From: Runella sp. SP2
Lineage (GTDB): Bacteria > Bacteroidota > Bacteroidia > Cytophagales > Spirosomataceae
Length of the DNA stretch: 64,000 nucleotides
Assembly: GCF_003711225.1 (NCBI RefSeq)
Contig: NZ_CP031030.1
Coordinates: 496,001 to 560,000 of the forward strand
Direction: 5' to 3'
The notes under the pieces were generated by a model. That model had not been told where the DNA came from, ran no database searches, and was given only the letters and a program-made list of their open reading frames with translations. Below, in pieces: positions 26,613 through 36,064 of this stretch; the stretch's first letter is position 1, and every line of letters starts with the position of its first letter. The position numbers were made by a program, and so were the translations under genes.

Positions 26613-26683
26613 GCCTCCGCAGTACCGCAATGGCTATCAAAGGTAGTCATTGCAATTTGTCAAATCAAAAAAACAAACATACA

Positions 26684-27277
26684 ATGACTTACAAATTTTT
26701 TAAAATCATGGTTGTAGCTTCCTTATTGGTCGCTCCTATGGCTTGTCAAAAAGAAAACGAGGCCGTAACGCCTCAAACACCGCCAGTAGTTCACTCTGCC
26801 GAATGAACTGGGGCAACAACTTACGCCAAAAATATTAAAAATGCGTACAAATACGACGCTAAAGATGTTTTTATGGGTAATACAAGTTGGGCGCCTTATG
26901 CTGTTTTTACAAAACCATCCGAAATCGAATTAAAATACAATTCAGAAAAACAGCGTGAGGTCACAGCTTCAGTGTCATCTTCTATCTGCACAAAAGCAGA
27001 AATAGAAGTCTTGATGTCGAATGTCTGTATTGAAGCCAAAAACACTTTGAAAGAGTCTATGGCGCAAATTGCAACAGTAACTCGTAAAGAAAAATTGGCT
27101 GCTTATCAACAGGCTCGTTTGGCTATCTATGCTCGCTACGAATACTTTACTGGAACATTGGTAGTAGTTCCCTTCAATGGGAATGGGCCAGGGAGCATTG
27201 CACCTATGGAATATCGAGTATATTGGAAGATACCAAAATATACTTATGTTAAGGTGGAGAAACGAACAGTGAAGTAA
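26684..27277 (+). pseudogene. Lipoprotein gene interrupted by an in-frame TGA
   Basis: The frame starts with ATG at 26684 and encodes a signal sequence with a lipoprotein-like cysteine (VVASLLVAPMAC-QKEN). It meets TGA at 26804-26806 (codon 41) and then continues in the same frame without another stop to 27277. The downstream part (TGATTYAKNIKNAYKYDAKD, then the segment from ATG 26873) reads like mature protein, so the complete product would be about 197 residues, with Trp as the simplest ancestral residue at the stop. I cannot name the family; no catalytic motif is seen. The remaining downstream ATG at 26873 would make a 134-residue fragment without a signal. A terminator hairpin follows at 27300. 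Confidence 0.75.
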
Positions 27278-27299
27278 AACCGCTATTTCCTGTATCTAT

Positions 27300-27338
27300 A
27301 AACAGCCGTCCCGTCATTTGAGGCGGCTGTTTGTTTTA
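27300..27338 (+). terminator. Terminator hairpin
   Basis: AAACAGCCG (27300-27308) pairs with CGGCTGTTT (27324-27332) and is followed by a T-rich tail. It lies 22 bases after the broken lipoprotein gene and can also serve the convergent cvfB gene. Confidence 0.8.
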
Positions 27339-27395
27339 ATTTGCGTCTTACAACACCTTCGCCTGTCCAACAAGTGCATAGTTTAAGTAAAATTA

Positions 27396-28241
27396 CTAAG
27401 AAGCTACGCCGTGAATCCCATCTTCCTTGATGCTGATTTTTCCTTCTTTCAGCAACCCACCGATGGCCTTCTTGAAGTCTTTTTTAGACATTCCAAAGGT
27501 GCGATAAATCGCCGCAGGGTCTGATTTGTCGTTGAAAGGAAGAAACCCATTAGCGGCTTGAAGTTGCTGATAAACGTCTGATTTACTGCCTTCTATGCGG
27601 TTGTACGATTGCTCAACCAACGCCAAGTCTATTTTTTGGTCTTCTCTTATTTTTTTGATAAATCCACTAATTGTTTTGCCCAGTTCGATGTTTTTGAATA
27701 CTTCATCGCGGTACAATACCCCCAAATACCGCTGATTGATAAGGGCTTTGATACCCATGTCGGTGTATTCGTAAGGTAAAATATCGACTTGCATCCCTTC
27801 CGAAAGTTCCGAAATATCTTCCTCCAAAAAGCGCTCAATTTTAGCCGAACCCACAATACGATCGGTTTTGGTATCGAGGTGGATAAAAATCAAAAAGCTT
27901 TTACCCACGAGCATATTATCACGTTGTTGTTTGAACGGAATAAAAAGGTCTTTAGGAAGTCCCCAATCCATAAAAACACCCAAGGAAGTGACCATCGTGA
28001 CCGTCAAATACACAAACTCGCCCACCGTTCCGTAGGGTTCAAGTGTGGTACCAATGGCGCGGTCTTCAGAATCACGATAGATAAAAACGTCCAAAAAATC
28101 CCCGATTTGAATGTCGGCGGGTACGTACTGTTTGGGTACTAAAATCTCATCTTCGTAGCCATCGAGATAAATCCCAAAATCCAACTGCTTAATGACTTTC
28201 AAGCGGTTGTACTGTCCCATTCTCAAACGACGATTGCTCAT
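27396..28241 (-). CDS. cvfB: CvfB-like S1 RNA-binding protein
   Basis: A 281-residue protein of the CvfB/YitL family. It carries consecutive S1-like beta-barrel domains: about 5-60 (LKVIKQLDFGIYLDGYEDEILVPKQY), about 65-140 (VYLTVTMVTSLGVFMDWG, KDLFIPFKQQR) and about 150-210. A winged-helix-like C-terminus follows, containing YRTFGMSKKDFKKAIGGLLKEGKI. Members bind RNA and influence virulence or global gene expression in Firmicutes, and the role in Bacteroidota is not established. The length is normal and the start ATG is well placed. The gene stands alone, ending against a terminator and starting next to a repeat-rich gap. Confidence 0.9.
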   Translation of the reverse strand: MSNRRLRMGQYNRLKVIKQLDFGIYLDGYEDEILVPKQYVPADIQIGDFLDVFIYRDSEDRAIGTTLEPYGTVGEFVYLTVTMVTSLGVFMDWGLPKDLFIPFKQQRDNMLVGKSFLIFIHLDTKTDRIVGSAKIERFLEEDISELSEGMQVDILPYEYTDMGIKALINQRYLGVLYRDEVFKNIELGKTISGFIKKIREDQKIDLALVEQSYNRIEGSKSDVYQQLQAANGFLPFNDKSDPAAIYRTFGMSKKDFKKAIGGLLKEGKISIKEDGIHGVAS

Positions 28242-28349
28242 ATTTATAGTTACTTGTTTCTGGTTTTAAGTTTCCTGTTTTGGGTTTTCAGGCTTCTGTT
28301 TTAGTCATTCCGAGGTACGACGAGGTCGGCTTTGTCGTCCTACCTTCTG

Positions 28350-28480
28350 CACTCGACATTCGCAGCGCTCGTCGGGTTGTGAGCAACCCTTCCCACTTTA
28401 GCGTCCTTCCCACATTCAACGTTCTGCATTCTACACTCGACATTCGCAGCGCTTGTCGGGTTGTGAGCAACCCTTCCCAC
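28350..28480. repeat. Two 47-base direct repeats with GGGTTG-tgag-CAACCC hairpins
   Basis: Bases 28350-28396 and 28434-28480 are identical except for one C/T change, with a period of 84. Each begins CACTCGACATTC and contains the hairpin GGGTTG-TGAG-CAACCC (28374-28389 and 28458-28473). They fill the 300-base gap between the cvfB and M23 peptidase genes. A CTTGCC-type low-complexity segment follows at 28506-28539. Confidence 0.9.
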
Positions 28481-28543
28481 ATTAGCAACCCTCACCACGT
28501 TCAACTTTGCCTCTTGCCAATTTGCCCTTCGCCCCTTGCTAAT

Positions 28544-29260
28544 TTATAGCCCTTCGATTTTTAAAATAAAATTCGGATTGGGACAAAGTTGCAAAAACTT
28601 TTCTCGTTCTGCCAATGAACATACGCCAGGGAAGTCTCCTTTGAGGCCGAGCAAGTCAGTCATTAGCTGAAAATGCAGGTGAGGGGGCCAATCGCCATTG
28701 ATGGGATAATTGCCAAAACTCGCAAAACGATCTCCTTCTTCGATGAATTTCCCTTCGTAAAGCCCCCGCAAGGATTCTTCGCTGAGGTGTCCATATAATG
28801 AGTAAAAGGTTATTCCTTCAAGTTGATGTTCCAAAATAATCGTTGGGCCGTAGTCGCCAAAGTTAGCATTATTGGCAAAACTATGCACCTTGCCGTCGAG
28901 TGGGGCAAAGACGGGTGTACCCGCCGACGCCCAAATGTCAACGCCCAAATGAATACAACGCGGCTCGTCGGTTTGTTGGAAATGCGCACTGCGGCGGTAA
29001 ATCGTGCGGTGTTCGTTATAGCCACCGACACCTACCACCACTTTGGCTTGTTGAAGCTTTCCAAAAACATAGTCTGAAAAGACTTCACTGTTTTGCAAAT
29101 CGACGGTGGCTAGGTCGGGGTTGTTGTCCGTAAAATCAAGCACAAGGTAGTTGCCCTTCGACCATTGAAAAGGAACCACAGGGGCAAAGTCGTGACGAAG
29201 AAGTAATTGCTCAATCAAAACAAGTCGAAAATTACGATGGTTGACAAAAAGAATTGACAC
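28544..29260 (-). CDS. M23 family peptidase
   Basis: A 238-residue M23 (LytM/lysostaphin-type) zinc endopeptidase. The ligands are visible in HLGVDIWASAGTPVFAPLDG (H-x3-D) and in WPPHLHFQLM (H-x-H), and YGHL carries the catalytic His. These enzymes cut peptidoglycan cross-links or secreted peptides. No signal peptide is evident at the N-terminus, and the start used is a GTG at 29260, so the N-terminus is uncertain. A minus-strand TACTTTTG (29263-29270) just upstream resembles a -7 element and would give a start site at or slightly inside the GTG codon. The gene is divergent from the DUF1080 gene. Confidence 0.85.
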   Translation of the reverse strand: MSILFVNHRNFRLVLIEQLLLRHDFAPVVPFQWSKGNYLVLDFTDNNPDLATVDLQNSEVFSDYVFGKLQQAKVVVGVGGYNEHRTIYRRSAHFQQTDEPRCIHLGVDIWASAGTPVFAPLDGKVHSFANNANFGDYGPTIILEHQLEGITFYSLYGHLSEESLRGLYEGKFIEEGDRFASFGNYPINGDWPPHLHFQLMTDLLGLKGDFPGVCSLAEREKFLQLCPNPNFILKIEGL

Positions 29261-29325
29261 AACAAAAGTAGTAATAACCCCTCGACATCCTTATACGGTT
29301 TTAAACCTTTATATCCATAACACAG

Positions 29326-29961
29326 ATGAAAAAAACGGTTAGTCTTGTCGCACTACTCTTTTTGGCGACGGCTGGGTTTGCCCAAAAAGCAAAAACAGGA
29401 AAATGGATTTCACTTTTTGACGGAAAATCGTTGGCAGGTTGGAAAGTAGGCGAAAACGCGAGTTCGTTCAAAGTCGAAGACGGCGCTATTGTGGTCAATG
29501 GCCCACGCGGGCACTTGTTTTACGATGGTGAAATCAACGGCCACGACTTCAAAAATTTTGAATACAAAGCCCAAGTGATGACCTTCCCAAGTGCCAATTC
29601 GGGGATGTATATTCATACCAAATACCAAGAAAAAGGCTGGCCTTCCAAAGGATACGAAATTCAAGTAAATAACTCACACACCGACTGGCGCCGCACAGGA
29701 AGTGTGTATGGCGTGCAAGATTTGAAAGATGTGTTTGTCAACGACAACGAATGGTACACCGAGCACATCATCGTGGAAGGCAAGCGTATTCGGGTCAAAA
29801 TCAACGACAAAACGGTGATTGACTACACCGAACCCGAGGAAGTAGGACAGAAAATTACGGAAGGCCGTAAAATCAGCAACGGCACTTTTGCCCTCCAAGC
29901 CCACGACCCCAAAAGCAAAGTGATGTACAAAGACATCATGGTGAAGGTACTGCCAGATTAA
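29326..29961 (+). CDS. DUF1080 domain protein (3-keto-disaccharide hydrolase-like), secreted
   Basis: A 211-residue secreted protein with a signal peptide (MKKTVSLVALLFLATAGFAQ) and one DUF1080 (3-keto-disaccharide hydrolase-like) domain, a concanavalin-type beta sandwich. Typical segments are WISLFDGKSLAGWKVG, GHLFYDGE, FKNFEYKAQVMTFPSANSGM, GYEIQVNNSH and NGTFALQAHDPKSKVMYKDI. Family members cleave 3-keto-glycosides or bind glycans in the periplasm. The gene stands alone; the next gene on the strand is an unrelated nuclease. It is normal in length, with no oddity. Confidence 0.92.
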   Translation: MKKTVSLVALLFLATAGFAQKAKTGKWISLFDGKSLAGWKVGENASSFKVEDGAIVVNGPRGHLFYDGEINGHDFKNFEYKAQVMTFPSANSGMYIHTKYQEKGWPSKGYEIQVNNSHTDWRRTGSVYGVQDLKDVFVNDNEWYTEHIIVEGKRIRVKINDKTVIDYTEPEEVGQKITEGRKISNGTFALQAHDPKSKVMYKDIMVKVLPD

Positions 29962-30075
29962 CAAAATGAACAATTTTTCAAGAGAATTAAAATGAGGCTT
30001 GCAAAAGCCTTTTTTTATTGGCTAGGCAGTTGTAGTAAGGAAAAAGCCGTATTTTTAGACTTTAATAGTGACAAA

Positions 30076-30933
30076 ATGGTGGTCAAAGAAAGATACATAA
30101 ATCCATTTACTGATTTTGGATTTAAAAAGTTGTTCGGTACAGAACTGAACAAAGACTTACTGATTGATTTTTTGAATGAAGTAATATTGCCTAAAAACAA
30201 GAAAATTGCAGATTTAAAATATCGTAACAATGAACGATTAGGGCAAACAGAAGTCGATAGAAAAGCCATCTTCGACTTATATTGTATGAGTTCTAACGGA
30301 GAGCGTTTTATTGTAGAAATGCAAAAAGCTAAACAAAATTATTTTAAGGACAGAAGTGTATTTTATTCAACCTTCCCTATTCAAGAACAAGCAGAAACGG
30401 GTGATTGGAACTATCAACTGACGTCAATTTATACCGTTGGAGTGCTAGATTTTACTTTTAGCCATGAAGAACATGGAAATGCTCAAAAAGAAGTAAGGCA
30501 TGAGGTAAAGTTGAAGAACCAAAATTGTGAAATTTTCTATGATAAATTGACTTTTATCTATCTTGAAATGCCTCATTTTACAAAAAATGAGGAACAACTA
30601 GAGACAGCCTACGACAAATGGTTATATGTTTTGAAACATTTACCAAACTTAACAGAACGCCCTGAAAAATTACAAGAAAGGATATTCCAGCGCTTATTTG
30701 ATGCGGCAGAGATTGCCAAATTTAGCTCAGAGGAAAAAGTACAATATGAGGAAAGTTTAAAATCATACCGTGACCTCAAAAATGTAATCGACACTGCTTT
30801 TGATGAGGGAGAAGCTAAAAGTAAAATGCAAATCGCTGTGAATATGCTTAAAAAGGGGTTGTCCATTGAATTGATTAGTGAAGTGACGGGACTTTCTACG
30901 GCTGAAATTATCCAAATACAGAAAGGAAATTGA
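30076..30933 (+). CDS. Rpn family PD-(D/E)XK nuclease/putative transposase
   Basis: A 285-residue protein of the Rpn/PF12784 'PD-(D/E)XK nuclease family transposase' group. I chose the ATG at 30076, because the upstream 28 codons from 29992 do not look like the family and MVVKERYINPFTDFGFKKLFG is the usual N-terminus. The nuclease core is visible as FDLYCMSSNGERFIVEMQ (Asp, then Glu-Met-Gln) and the family segment DRSVFYSTFPIQEQ. The C-terminus holds a helical EGEAKSKMQIAVNMLKKGLS and a short HTH-like tail. Rpn proteins promote recA-independent recombination and some defend against phage. No terminal inverted repeats or target duplications surround it, so it is not an insertion sequence as seen. 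Confidence 0.85.
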   Translation: MVVKERYINPFTDFGFKKLFGTELNKDLLIDFLNEVILPKNKKIADLKYRNNERLGQTEVDRKAIFDLYCMSSNGERFIVEMQKAKQNYFKDRSVFYSTFPIQEQAETGDWNYQLTSIYTVGVLDFTFSHEEHGNAQKEVRHEVKLKNQNCEIFYDKLTFIYLEMPHFTKNEEQLETAYDKWLYVLKHLPNLTERPEKLQERIFQRLFDAAEIAKFSSEEKVQYEESLKSYRDLKNVIDTAFDEGEAKSKMQIAVNMLKKGLSIELISEVTGLSTAEIIQIQKGN

Positions 30934-31007
30934 CCTATATAGTGAATTTTTGATTGGTTAAATTTTCTTAAATCCTTTTTGAAAACGCATTGAGCAGAAA
31001 CTTATGC

Positions 31008-31015
31008 TAACTTTG
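31008..31015 (+). promoter_or_regulatory. Putative -7 element for the porin gene
   Basis: TAACTTTG matches TAnnTTTG and lies four bases before the GTG at 31020, which would make a leaderless message. No TTG at the right distance upstream was found, so support is limited. Confidence 0.35.
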
Positions 31016-31019
31016 CGGT

Positions 31020-33056
31020 GTGAAAAAGTGGTTATTCATCATCGTTTGTAGCATTTGGTCGGCAGTAAGCTACGGCCAAATTCGTATGCCAGGAAACGGG
31101 TCGTTTGGCGGCGGCGGGGGAGGTGGCTTAGGTCAGGGTGGACAAGTCAAACTCGACGATTCGACCAAAATGATTTATGGGCCGCATACGTCGCGTTATT
31201 TTTTGGAAGAAGATGTATTCAACAACCGCAAGACGCTCTACGCCATAGACACGTCTTACGACGGTTTTCATCGCTATAATTTCGTTCAGCGGGCCGATTT
31301 TCAGCTGGTCGATTTGGGAAATTTGGGAACGGCCTCTCGTTCCCTCTTTTTTCGCCCGATTGAGCAGATTGGAACACAGTTTGGGTACGATGCGTACACG
31401 CCCTATGCTTATGCTGTTCAGGATGTTAAGTATTTTGATACGAAGTCTCCCTACACCAATCTGTATTTAGCATTGGGTGGTTTAGGGCAAAACATCGCCC
31501 GTTTTGACCACAGCCAAAACATCACGCCTCGCCTCAATTTGGGCATCAACGCCCAGCGTTTTACAACCAACAAATACTTCGGCACCAGTGGTACGAGCGA
31601 TTCCCAAAACAACCTGACCCAAAACTGGGCCTTCGTGTTTCATGGAAATTATCGTTCCAAAGATGAGAAATATCTGCTAATGGGCCAGTTTAACCACCTG
31701 AATCACAGCGCATACGAGCAAGGTGGGATGTCGCCCGATTCGCTAAACTTTCGCAGTGACGGAACAATAGAATACAATAATCCTTCTGCTATTTTGAGAA
31801 CGGCGCAATCGTGGGAACGCCGTAACAACTGGCATATTTATCAGCAGTACGTCTTGGCGCAAGGGTTTCAAGTATATCACGTGTTTGATTATAAAAGAAC
31901 CATCGACATATATTCTGATAGCGATTTGTCGCAGGGGAGTCGATATGGTTTTTATAATGATTACTACTATGATTCTACCTACCAAATACCGACTTTACAA
32001 AAAATAAATACCCTCCAGTCTAGGTCTTATATTTACAATCCAGGAAGTACCCGCCAGGAAGTGGCATTCAGGTTGGTTGAAAACAAATTTGGGGTAAAAG
32101 GTCGTTACCTTGGTTTCAATTACCGCGCTCATTACCGAGTGCGTTTCTTAAATATGGTAGAAAAGCATAACCAAATACCACGTAGCATTGTGTTAGATTC
32201 TCTTTTGTCGGCAAATACAGATGGAAGTAGCAAACACAGGAGATTTGAAAACTTTGTGGGTCTTTGGTTGGCTTATTATTTGAAAGATAGCACTCAGCGA
32301 GCTACTGCCGAATTTGAATATCTTCTAGGAAAAGACTTTAAAATAAAAGGTGATATCGTAAGTAAGTGGTTTTCTGTGGGTTATCTTACGTCTTTGTCGT
32401 CGCCTACTTTTCTTCAACAGTATTATAACAGCAACCACCTTCGTTGGGATAATCAATTTCGTTTGGTCAACTCCAACAATATTTACGGACAGATAAACCT
32501 CAATACCAAAAAAGTACATTTCAGCCCGCGCCTAGACTATCATTTAATTAGCAATTATATTTACTATGATACGGCAGCGGTGGTACGACAATTTACGTCA
32601 CCCTTTAGTGTGGTAAAAGTTGGCGCACTGGCGCAATGGAAACCTGGGAAGTTTCAGTTTTTGAGCCAGACCTACTACACACTTGTGTCGAACGACAATG
32701 TACTGCGGATTCCTCGCTTCATGGCCAACTTTAGAGCTACTTTCGACTTCGTTTATTATAAAGTATTATTCTTGCAGTTAGGGGCGGAAATTCACTATAA
32801 ATCAACGTATTATGCAGATACGTATATGCCTTTAACCCAGCAGTTTCATCTTCAAAATTCGACCAAAACCGAAGGCGTGGTTTATACGGAATTTTTTATC
32901 AATGCCCGTATCAACCGTGTGCGGTTATTTATCAAAATGGCCAACGCTGGTCAAGGTTTTCAAGGGCCTTTTAACCGTGGTTATTTCTCTACTCCCCTTT
33001 ATCCCGTTGTGGGGCGTTCTTTGGGCTTTGGCATCAATTGGCCGCTATTTGACTAA
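31020..33056 (+). CDS. Putative porin (outer-membrane beta barrel)
   Basis: A 678-residue outer-membrane protein of the Bacteroidota 'putative porin' group. It starts with GTG at 31020, giving the signal peptide MKKWLFIIVCSIWSAVSYGQ, then a Gly-rich linker (GSFGGGGGGGLGQGG). The body shows alternating hydrophobic/polar strands and abundant Tyr and Asn (GQFNHLNHSAYEQGG, YYLKDSTQRATAEFEYLLG) and ends with an amphipathic strand closing in Phe-Asp. It should form a large barrel in the outer membrane. A TonB-receptor-like gene with a similar Gly-rich N-terminus follows, although the two are about 140 bases apart. Confidence 0.85.
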   Translation: MKKWLFIIVCSIWSAVSYGQIRMPGNGSFGGGGGGGLGQGGQVKLDDSTKMIYGPHTSRYFLEEDVFNNRKTLYAIDTSYDGFHRYNFVQRADFQLVDLGNLGTASRSLFFRPIEQIGTQFGYDAYTPYAYAVQDVKYFDTKSPYTNLYLALGGLGQNIARFDHSQNITPRLNLGINAQRFTTNKYFGTSGTSDSQNNLTQNWAFVFHGNYRSKDEKYLLMGQFNHLNHSAYEQGGMSPDSLNFRSDGTIEYNNPSAILRTAQSWERRNNWHIYQQYVLAQGFQVYHVFDYKRTIDIYSDSDLSQGSRYGFYNDYYYDSTYQIPTLQKINTLQSRSYIYNPGSTRQEVAFRLVENKFGVKGRYLGFNYRAHYRVRFLNMVEKHNQIPRSIVLDSLLSANTDGSSKHRRFENFVGLWLAYYLKDSTQRATAEFEYLLGKDFKIKGDIVSKWFSVGYLTSLSSPTFLQQYYNSNHLRWDNQFRLVNSNNIYGQINLNTKKVHFSPRLDYHLISNYIYYDTAAVVRQFTSPFSVVKVGALAQWKPGKFQFLSQTYYTLVSNDNVLRIPRFMANFRATFDFVYYKVLFLQLGAEIHYKSTYYADTYMPLTQQFHLQNSTKTEGVVYTEFFINARINRVRLFIKMANAGQGFQGPFNRGYFSTPLYPVVGRSLGFGINWPLFD

Positions 33057-33198
33057 TAGTTCGTCTATAATTTACCCCCATTTAGTCGTCCAGACTTTGC
33101 ATTTGGTCGTTTTTCTCTGATTGCTAACAGATTGATGATAACATTTGTACCTGAAATATTGTCTAGCTAATAGGCAATCACTCATTTTACATACATCA

Positions 33199-35874
33199 AT
33201 GAAAAAATTTTTTTACGTTCTAACAGCCGTTTTAGGGTTCAATTACGCCGCTTCTGCTCAGTTCCCAGGAGGAGGAGGATTTGGCGGTGGAGGTATGGGA
33301 AGAGGAGGGGATCGCAATGGTCCTATGGGAGGAATGAACCAACAACAACAAATGCCTGACCTTCCTAAAGGAAATGGTCGCATTTCTGGAATTGTGGTGG
33401 ATTCAGCCTCTGGTAAACCTGTCGAGTACGCGACTGTTGCCATTTTTGATTCAAAATCAGGGAAACCTATCGATGGAACCGTGACCGACGTTAAAGGTGC
33501 TTTTTTGCTAAAAAGTGTACCAGATGGCGATTTTAAATTTGTAGTAAGTTTCATTGGTTATAAAAACGCCGAGATTGCGAAATTGACCATTGGTAAAGGT
33601 AAAAAGGAGCAAAACTTAGGAAATGTTAACCTCCCGCCAGATGTTCGAACGTTGACTGAAGTAACGGTCAAAGGTGAAAAGGCCCTTATCGAAGACAAAG
33701 TGGACCGTTTGGTGTATAATGCCGAAAGAGATATTTCTAACGCAGGTGGTGACGCTGGAGACGTACTTCGTAAAGTGCCGATGCTTTCGGTGGACTTAGA
33801 CGGAAACGTGTCGATGCGTGGAAGCCAAAACATTCGCGTGCTTATTAATGGCAAGCCTTCGACCATCGTTGCCAACAGCGTAGCCGATGCGTTGAAAATG
33901 ATTCCTTCTGACCAAATAAAAACAATTGAAGTAATCACCTCACCTTCAGCAAAATATGATGCGGAAGGTTCGGCAGGGATCATCAATATCATTACCAAGA
34001 AAAACAACCTTCAAGGAATCACAGGGTCGGTTGATATGGCAGGCGGTAACCGTTCAAGCAACTTGTTTGGAAACATCAACCTGCGTACTAAGAAATTGGG
34101 GGTTGGCCTCAATGCAGGTGGCCGTATGATGTACCCGCCAACGGGTGGTTATATCGATATTAGCCGCCAACTTGCAAATGGTGAAGTAGTTCGTACACGC
34201 CAAGAAAATGATGGTCAGCAGTTGGGTGGTTTTGGAAATGTTCAGTTGAGCTTAGACTACTCGATTGATGCTAAAAATAGCCTTACGTTCAGTGCCCGCA
34301 ATAGCCGTCGTGCTTTTAACCTCGAAAACAATCAGCAGTCGTATAGCTTCATTAATAGCGTAAAAACACCGACGTTTGGTAACGAAATTAATACCAAGAA
34401 TTTGGGGAATAACTTAGACCTCAACTTAGACTATACCCGCAAGTTTGAGAAAGAAGGAAAAGAATTTAGTGTTTTGGCACAGTTTAGTCAAAACCAAGGG
34501 GATAACAGCTACACGCGTGATTTGTATCAAGGATTGTCAGTAGGAGAAATCACTTACCGCGAAAGTAATCCCAACAAGAGCAAGACACAAGAGCGCACGA
34601 TACAAATTGACTACCAAGATCCTTTGAGCCAATACGTACAGATTGAAACGGGGGCTAAAATGATTTTGCGCCACATCGAAAGTGATTTTCGTTTCAACTA
34701 CGATAGCACAGGAACGGGTGTATTGAAAGCTAATCCGCTTCGTACCAACGTATTCAGCTACGATCAAAACGTGTATTCAGGTTATTTGTCTTTCTTGTTT
34801 CAAACAAAGAATAAATGGGGCTTCAAACCAGGCCTTCGTTACGAATACACGCAGTTAGCTGCTAAGTACCAAGATGCACCAGAGACAGATTTGCCTGATT
34901 TTGGTTCGTTGATTCCAAGCTTGACGGTATCAAAAAGCTTAAAAGGGGGAAAAACGATTCGTTTCAGTTATAACCGTCGTATTCAGCGCCCTTCGATTCA
35001 GTTCTTGAATCCAAACGTTTCACAAAGTGATCCATTCAATATCTCGTTTGGTAACCCGAACTTGAATCCTGAATACACTAACAACTTTGAAGTAAACTTG
35101 AGTACGTTCTTCAAAACAACGACATTGAACTTCTCGGCTTACACTCGTATGACTGATAATTCAATTGAGACGGTGCGTTATCGTGGTGGACAAGAGTTGT
35201 TTAACCAATTGACATTGGCACAAGGTGTAAGCACAGGAACGGTAGTGGTGAATAACAACTCTTTGTTAACAACTTTCCAAAACATCGGAAGCAACCGTGC
35301 GTACGGAGTTAACGTGTTTGCGATGGTAAAACCAGCCCGTGGGTTGACAATCAACGGTAACTTTGATGTGCGTTATATCATGTTGAACAGCCCTGCGTTG
35401 GGTATCAGTAACCAAAACTGGACATTCAACCTTTTTGGACAAGTACAGTATCAATTAGGCAAAGATTGGAGCGCGCAGTTGTTCGGATTTGGACGTGCTC
35501 GTGAAATTCAGTTGCAAGGAACGCAAGGTGGATTTATGGGGTACAGCTTCAACATCTTGAAAGAATTTAAGAAAAAGCAAGCAAGCCTTGGCTTTGGGGC
35601 TGAAAACTTCTTGCAAAATGCCTTCAAACAGCGTACTAATTTAAGCAGCAGCACACCGGGTAACATATTTACTCAGGAGCAAGTCAACTACATGTACAAC
35701 CGTGGTTTCCGTATTACGTTCCGCAAGCGTTTTGGTAAGATGTCGTTTGACGGCAACTTCTTCCAACGTAAGAAGAGCGTTAATAACGACGATACCAAAC
35801 AAGGCGGTGACAACTCCAACGACGGCGGTGGCCAAGGTGGTGGAGGCGGCATGGGCGGACGCCGTGGCGGTTAG
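33199..35874 (+). CDS. TonB-dependent-receptor-like outer-membrane protein
   Basis: An 891-residue outer-membrane protein. I chose the ATG at 33199, which gives the signal peptide MKKFFYVLTAVLGFNYAASAQ, over the longer frame from 33145. A Gly-rich linker precedes a carboxypeptidase-regulatory-like beta domain (about 60-140; GRISGIVVDSASGKPVEYAT). A plug-like domain follows (about 150-260; DVLRKVPMLSVDLDGNVSMRG, AEGSAGIINIITKK), and then a long OMP_b-brl_3-type barrel rich in Asn and Tyr. There is no SusD-like partner. The C-terminus is Gly-rich again (GGGGMGGRRGG) instead of the usual terminal Phe. It may import small ligands or metal complexes. A terminator follows at 35909. Confidence 0.9.
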   Translation: MKKFFYVLTAVLGFNYAASAQFPGGGGFGGGGMGRGGDRNGPMGGMNQQQQMPDLPKGNGRISGIVVDSASGKPVEYATVAIFDSKSGKPIDGTVTDVKGAFLLKSVPDGDFKFVVSFIGYKNAEIAKLTIGKGKKEQNLGNVNLPPDVRTLTEVTVKGEKALIEDKVDRLVYNAERDISNAGGDAGDVLRKVPMLSVDLDGNVSMRGSQNIRVLINGKPSTIVANSVADALKMIPSDQIKTIEVITSPSAKYDAEGSAGIINIITKKNNLQGITGSVDMAGGNRSSNLFGNINLRTKKLGVGLNAGGRMMYPPTGGYIDISRQLANGEVVRTRQENDGQQLGGFGNVQLSLDYSIDAKNSLTFSARNSRRAFNLENNQQSYSFINSVKTPTFGNEINTKNLGNNLDLNLDYTRKFEKEGKEFSVLAQFSQNQGDNSYTRDLYQGLSVGEITYRESNPNKSKTQERTIQIDYQDPLSQYVQIETGAKMILRHIESDFRFNYDSTGTGVLKANPLRTNVFSYDQNVYSGYLSFLFQTKNKWGFKPGLRYEYTQLAAKYQDAPETDLPDFGSLIPSLTVSKSLKGGKTIRFSYNRRIQRPSIQFLNPNVSQSDPFNISFGNPNLNPEYTNNFEVNLSTFFKTTTLNFSAYTRMTDNSIETVRYRGGQELFNQLTLAQGVSTGTVVVNNNSLLTTFQNIGSNRAYGVNVFAMVKPARGLTINGNFDVRYIMLNSPALGISNQNWTFNLFGQVQYQLGKDWSAQLFGFGRAREIQLQGTQGGFMGYSFNILKEFKKKQASLGFGAENFLQNAFKQRTNLSSSTPGNIFTQEQVNYMYNRGFRITFRKRFGKMSFDGNFFQRKKSVNNDDTKQGGDNSNDGGGQGGGGGMGGRRGG

Positions 35875-35906
35875 AAACAGCTTTTTGATTATATCCATAT
35901 CGTTAG

Positions 35907-35941
35907 AAAAAAGCCCCTACCGAGCAATCGGAGGGGCTTTT
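35907..35941 (+). terminator. Rho-independent terminator
   Basis: AAAAGCCCC with an ACCGA extension pairs with TCGGAGGGGCTTTT around a GCAA loop. It lies just past the TonB-receptor-like stop codon and ends in a T-run. Confidence 0.85.
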
Positions 35942-35952
35942 GCTTGTGATGG

Positions 35953-36054
35953 AGGCGGTTGTGAGCAACCGCCTGCACGGTGAAGGAGGTTGCTCACTCG
36001 TGTGTGGGAGGTTGCTCACAACCTCCCGTGACAAGGGGTGCTTACAACCCCACT
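35953..36054. repeat. Cluster of GGTTG-N4-CAACC hairpins
   Basis: Two perfect stem-loops occur: AGGCGGTTG-TGAG-CAACCGCCT (35953-35974) and GGGAGGTTG-CTCA-CAACCTCCC (36006-36027). Between them is a half copy (GGAGGTTGCTCA), and a degenerate copy (GGGGTGCTTACAACCCC) follows. The loops TGAG and CTCA are complements, so these are the same element in both orientations. The cluster lies between convergent genes. Confidence 0.9.
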
Positions 36055-36064
36055 TTGATAGGAT

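Noticed and set aside
26412-26687. 91-codon frame overlapping the end of the B3/B4 gene
   Set aside because: It runs through the terminator-like hairpin at 26569-26612 and has a Pro/Ser-rich, low-information tail; no homology recognised.
29992-30075. Longer N-terminus for the Rpn-type gene
   Set aside because: The extra 28 codons do not resemble the family's start; the ATG at 30076 gives the usual N-terminus.
30076-30933. Insertion sequence interpretation of the PD-(D/E)XK transposase-like gene
   Set aside because: No terminal inverted repeats or target duplication are seen; the domain is better described as an Rpn-type nuclease.
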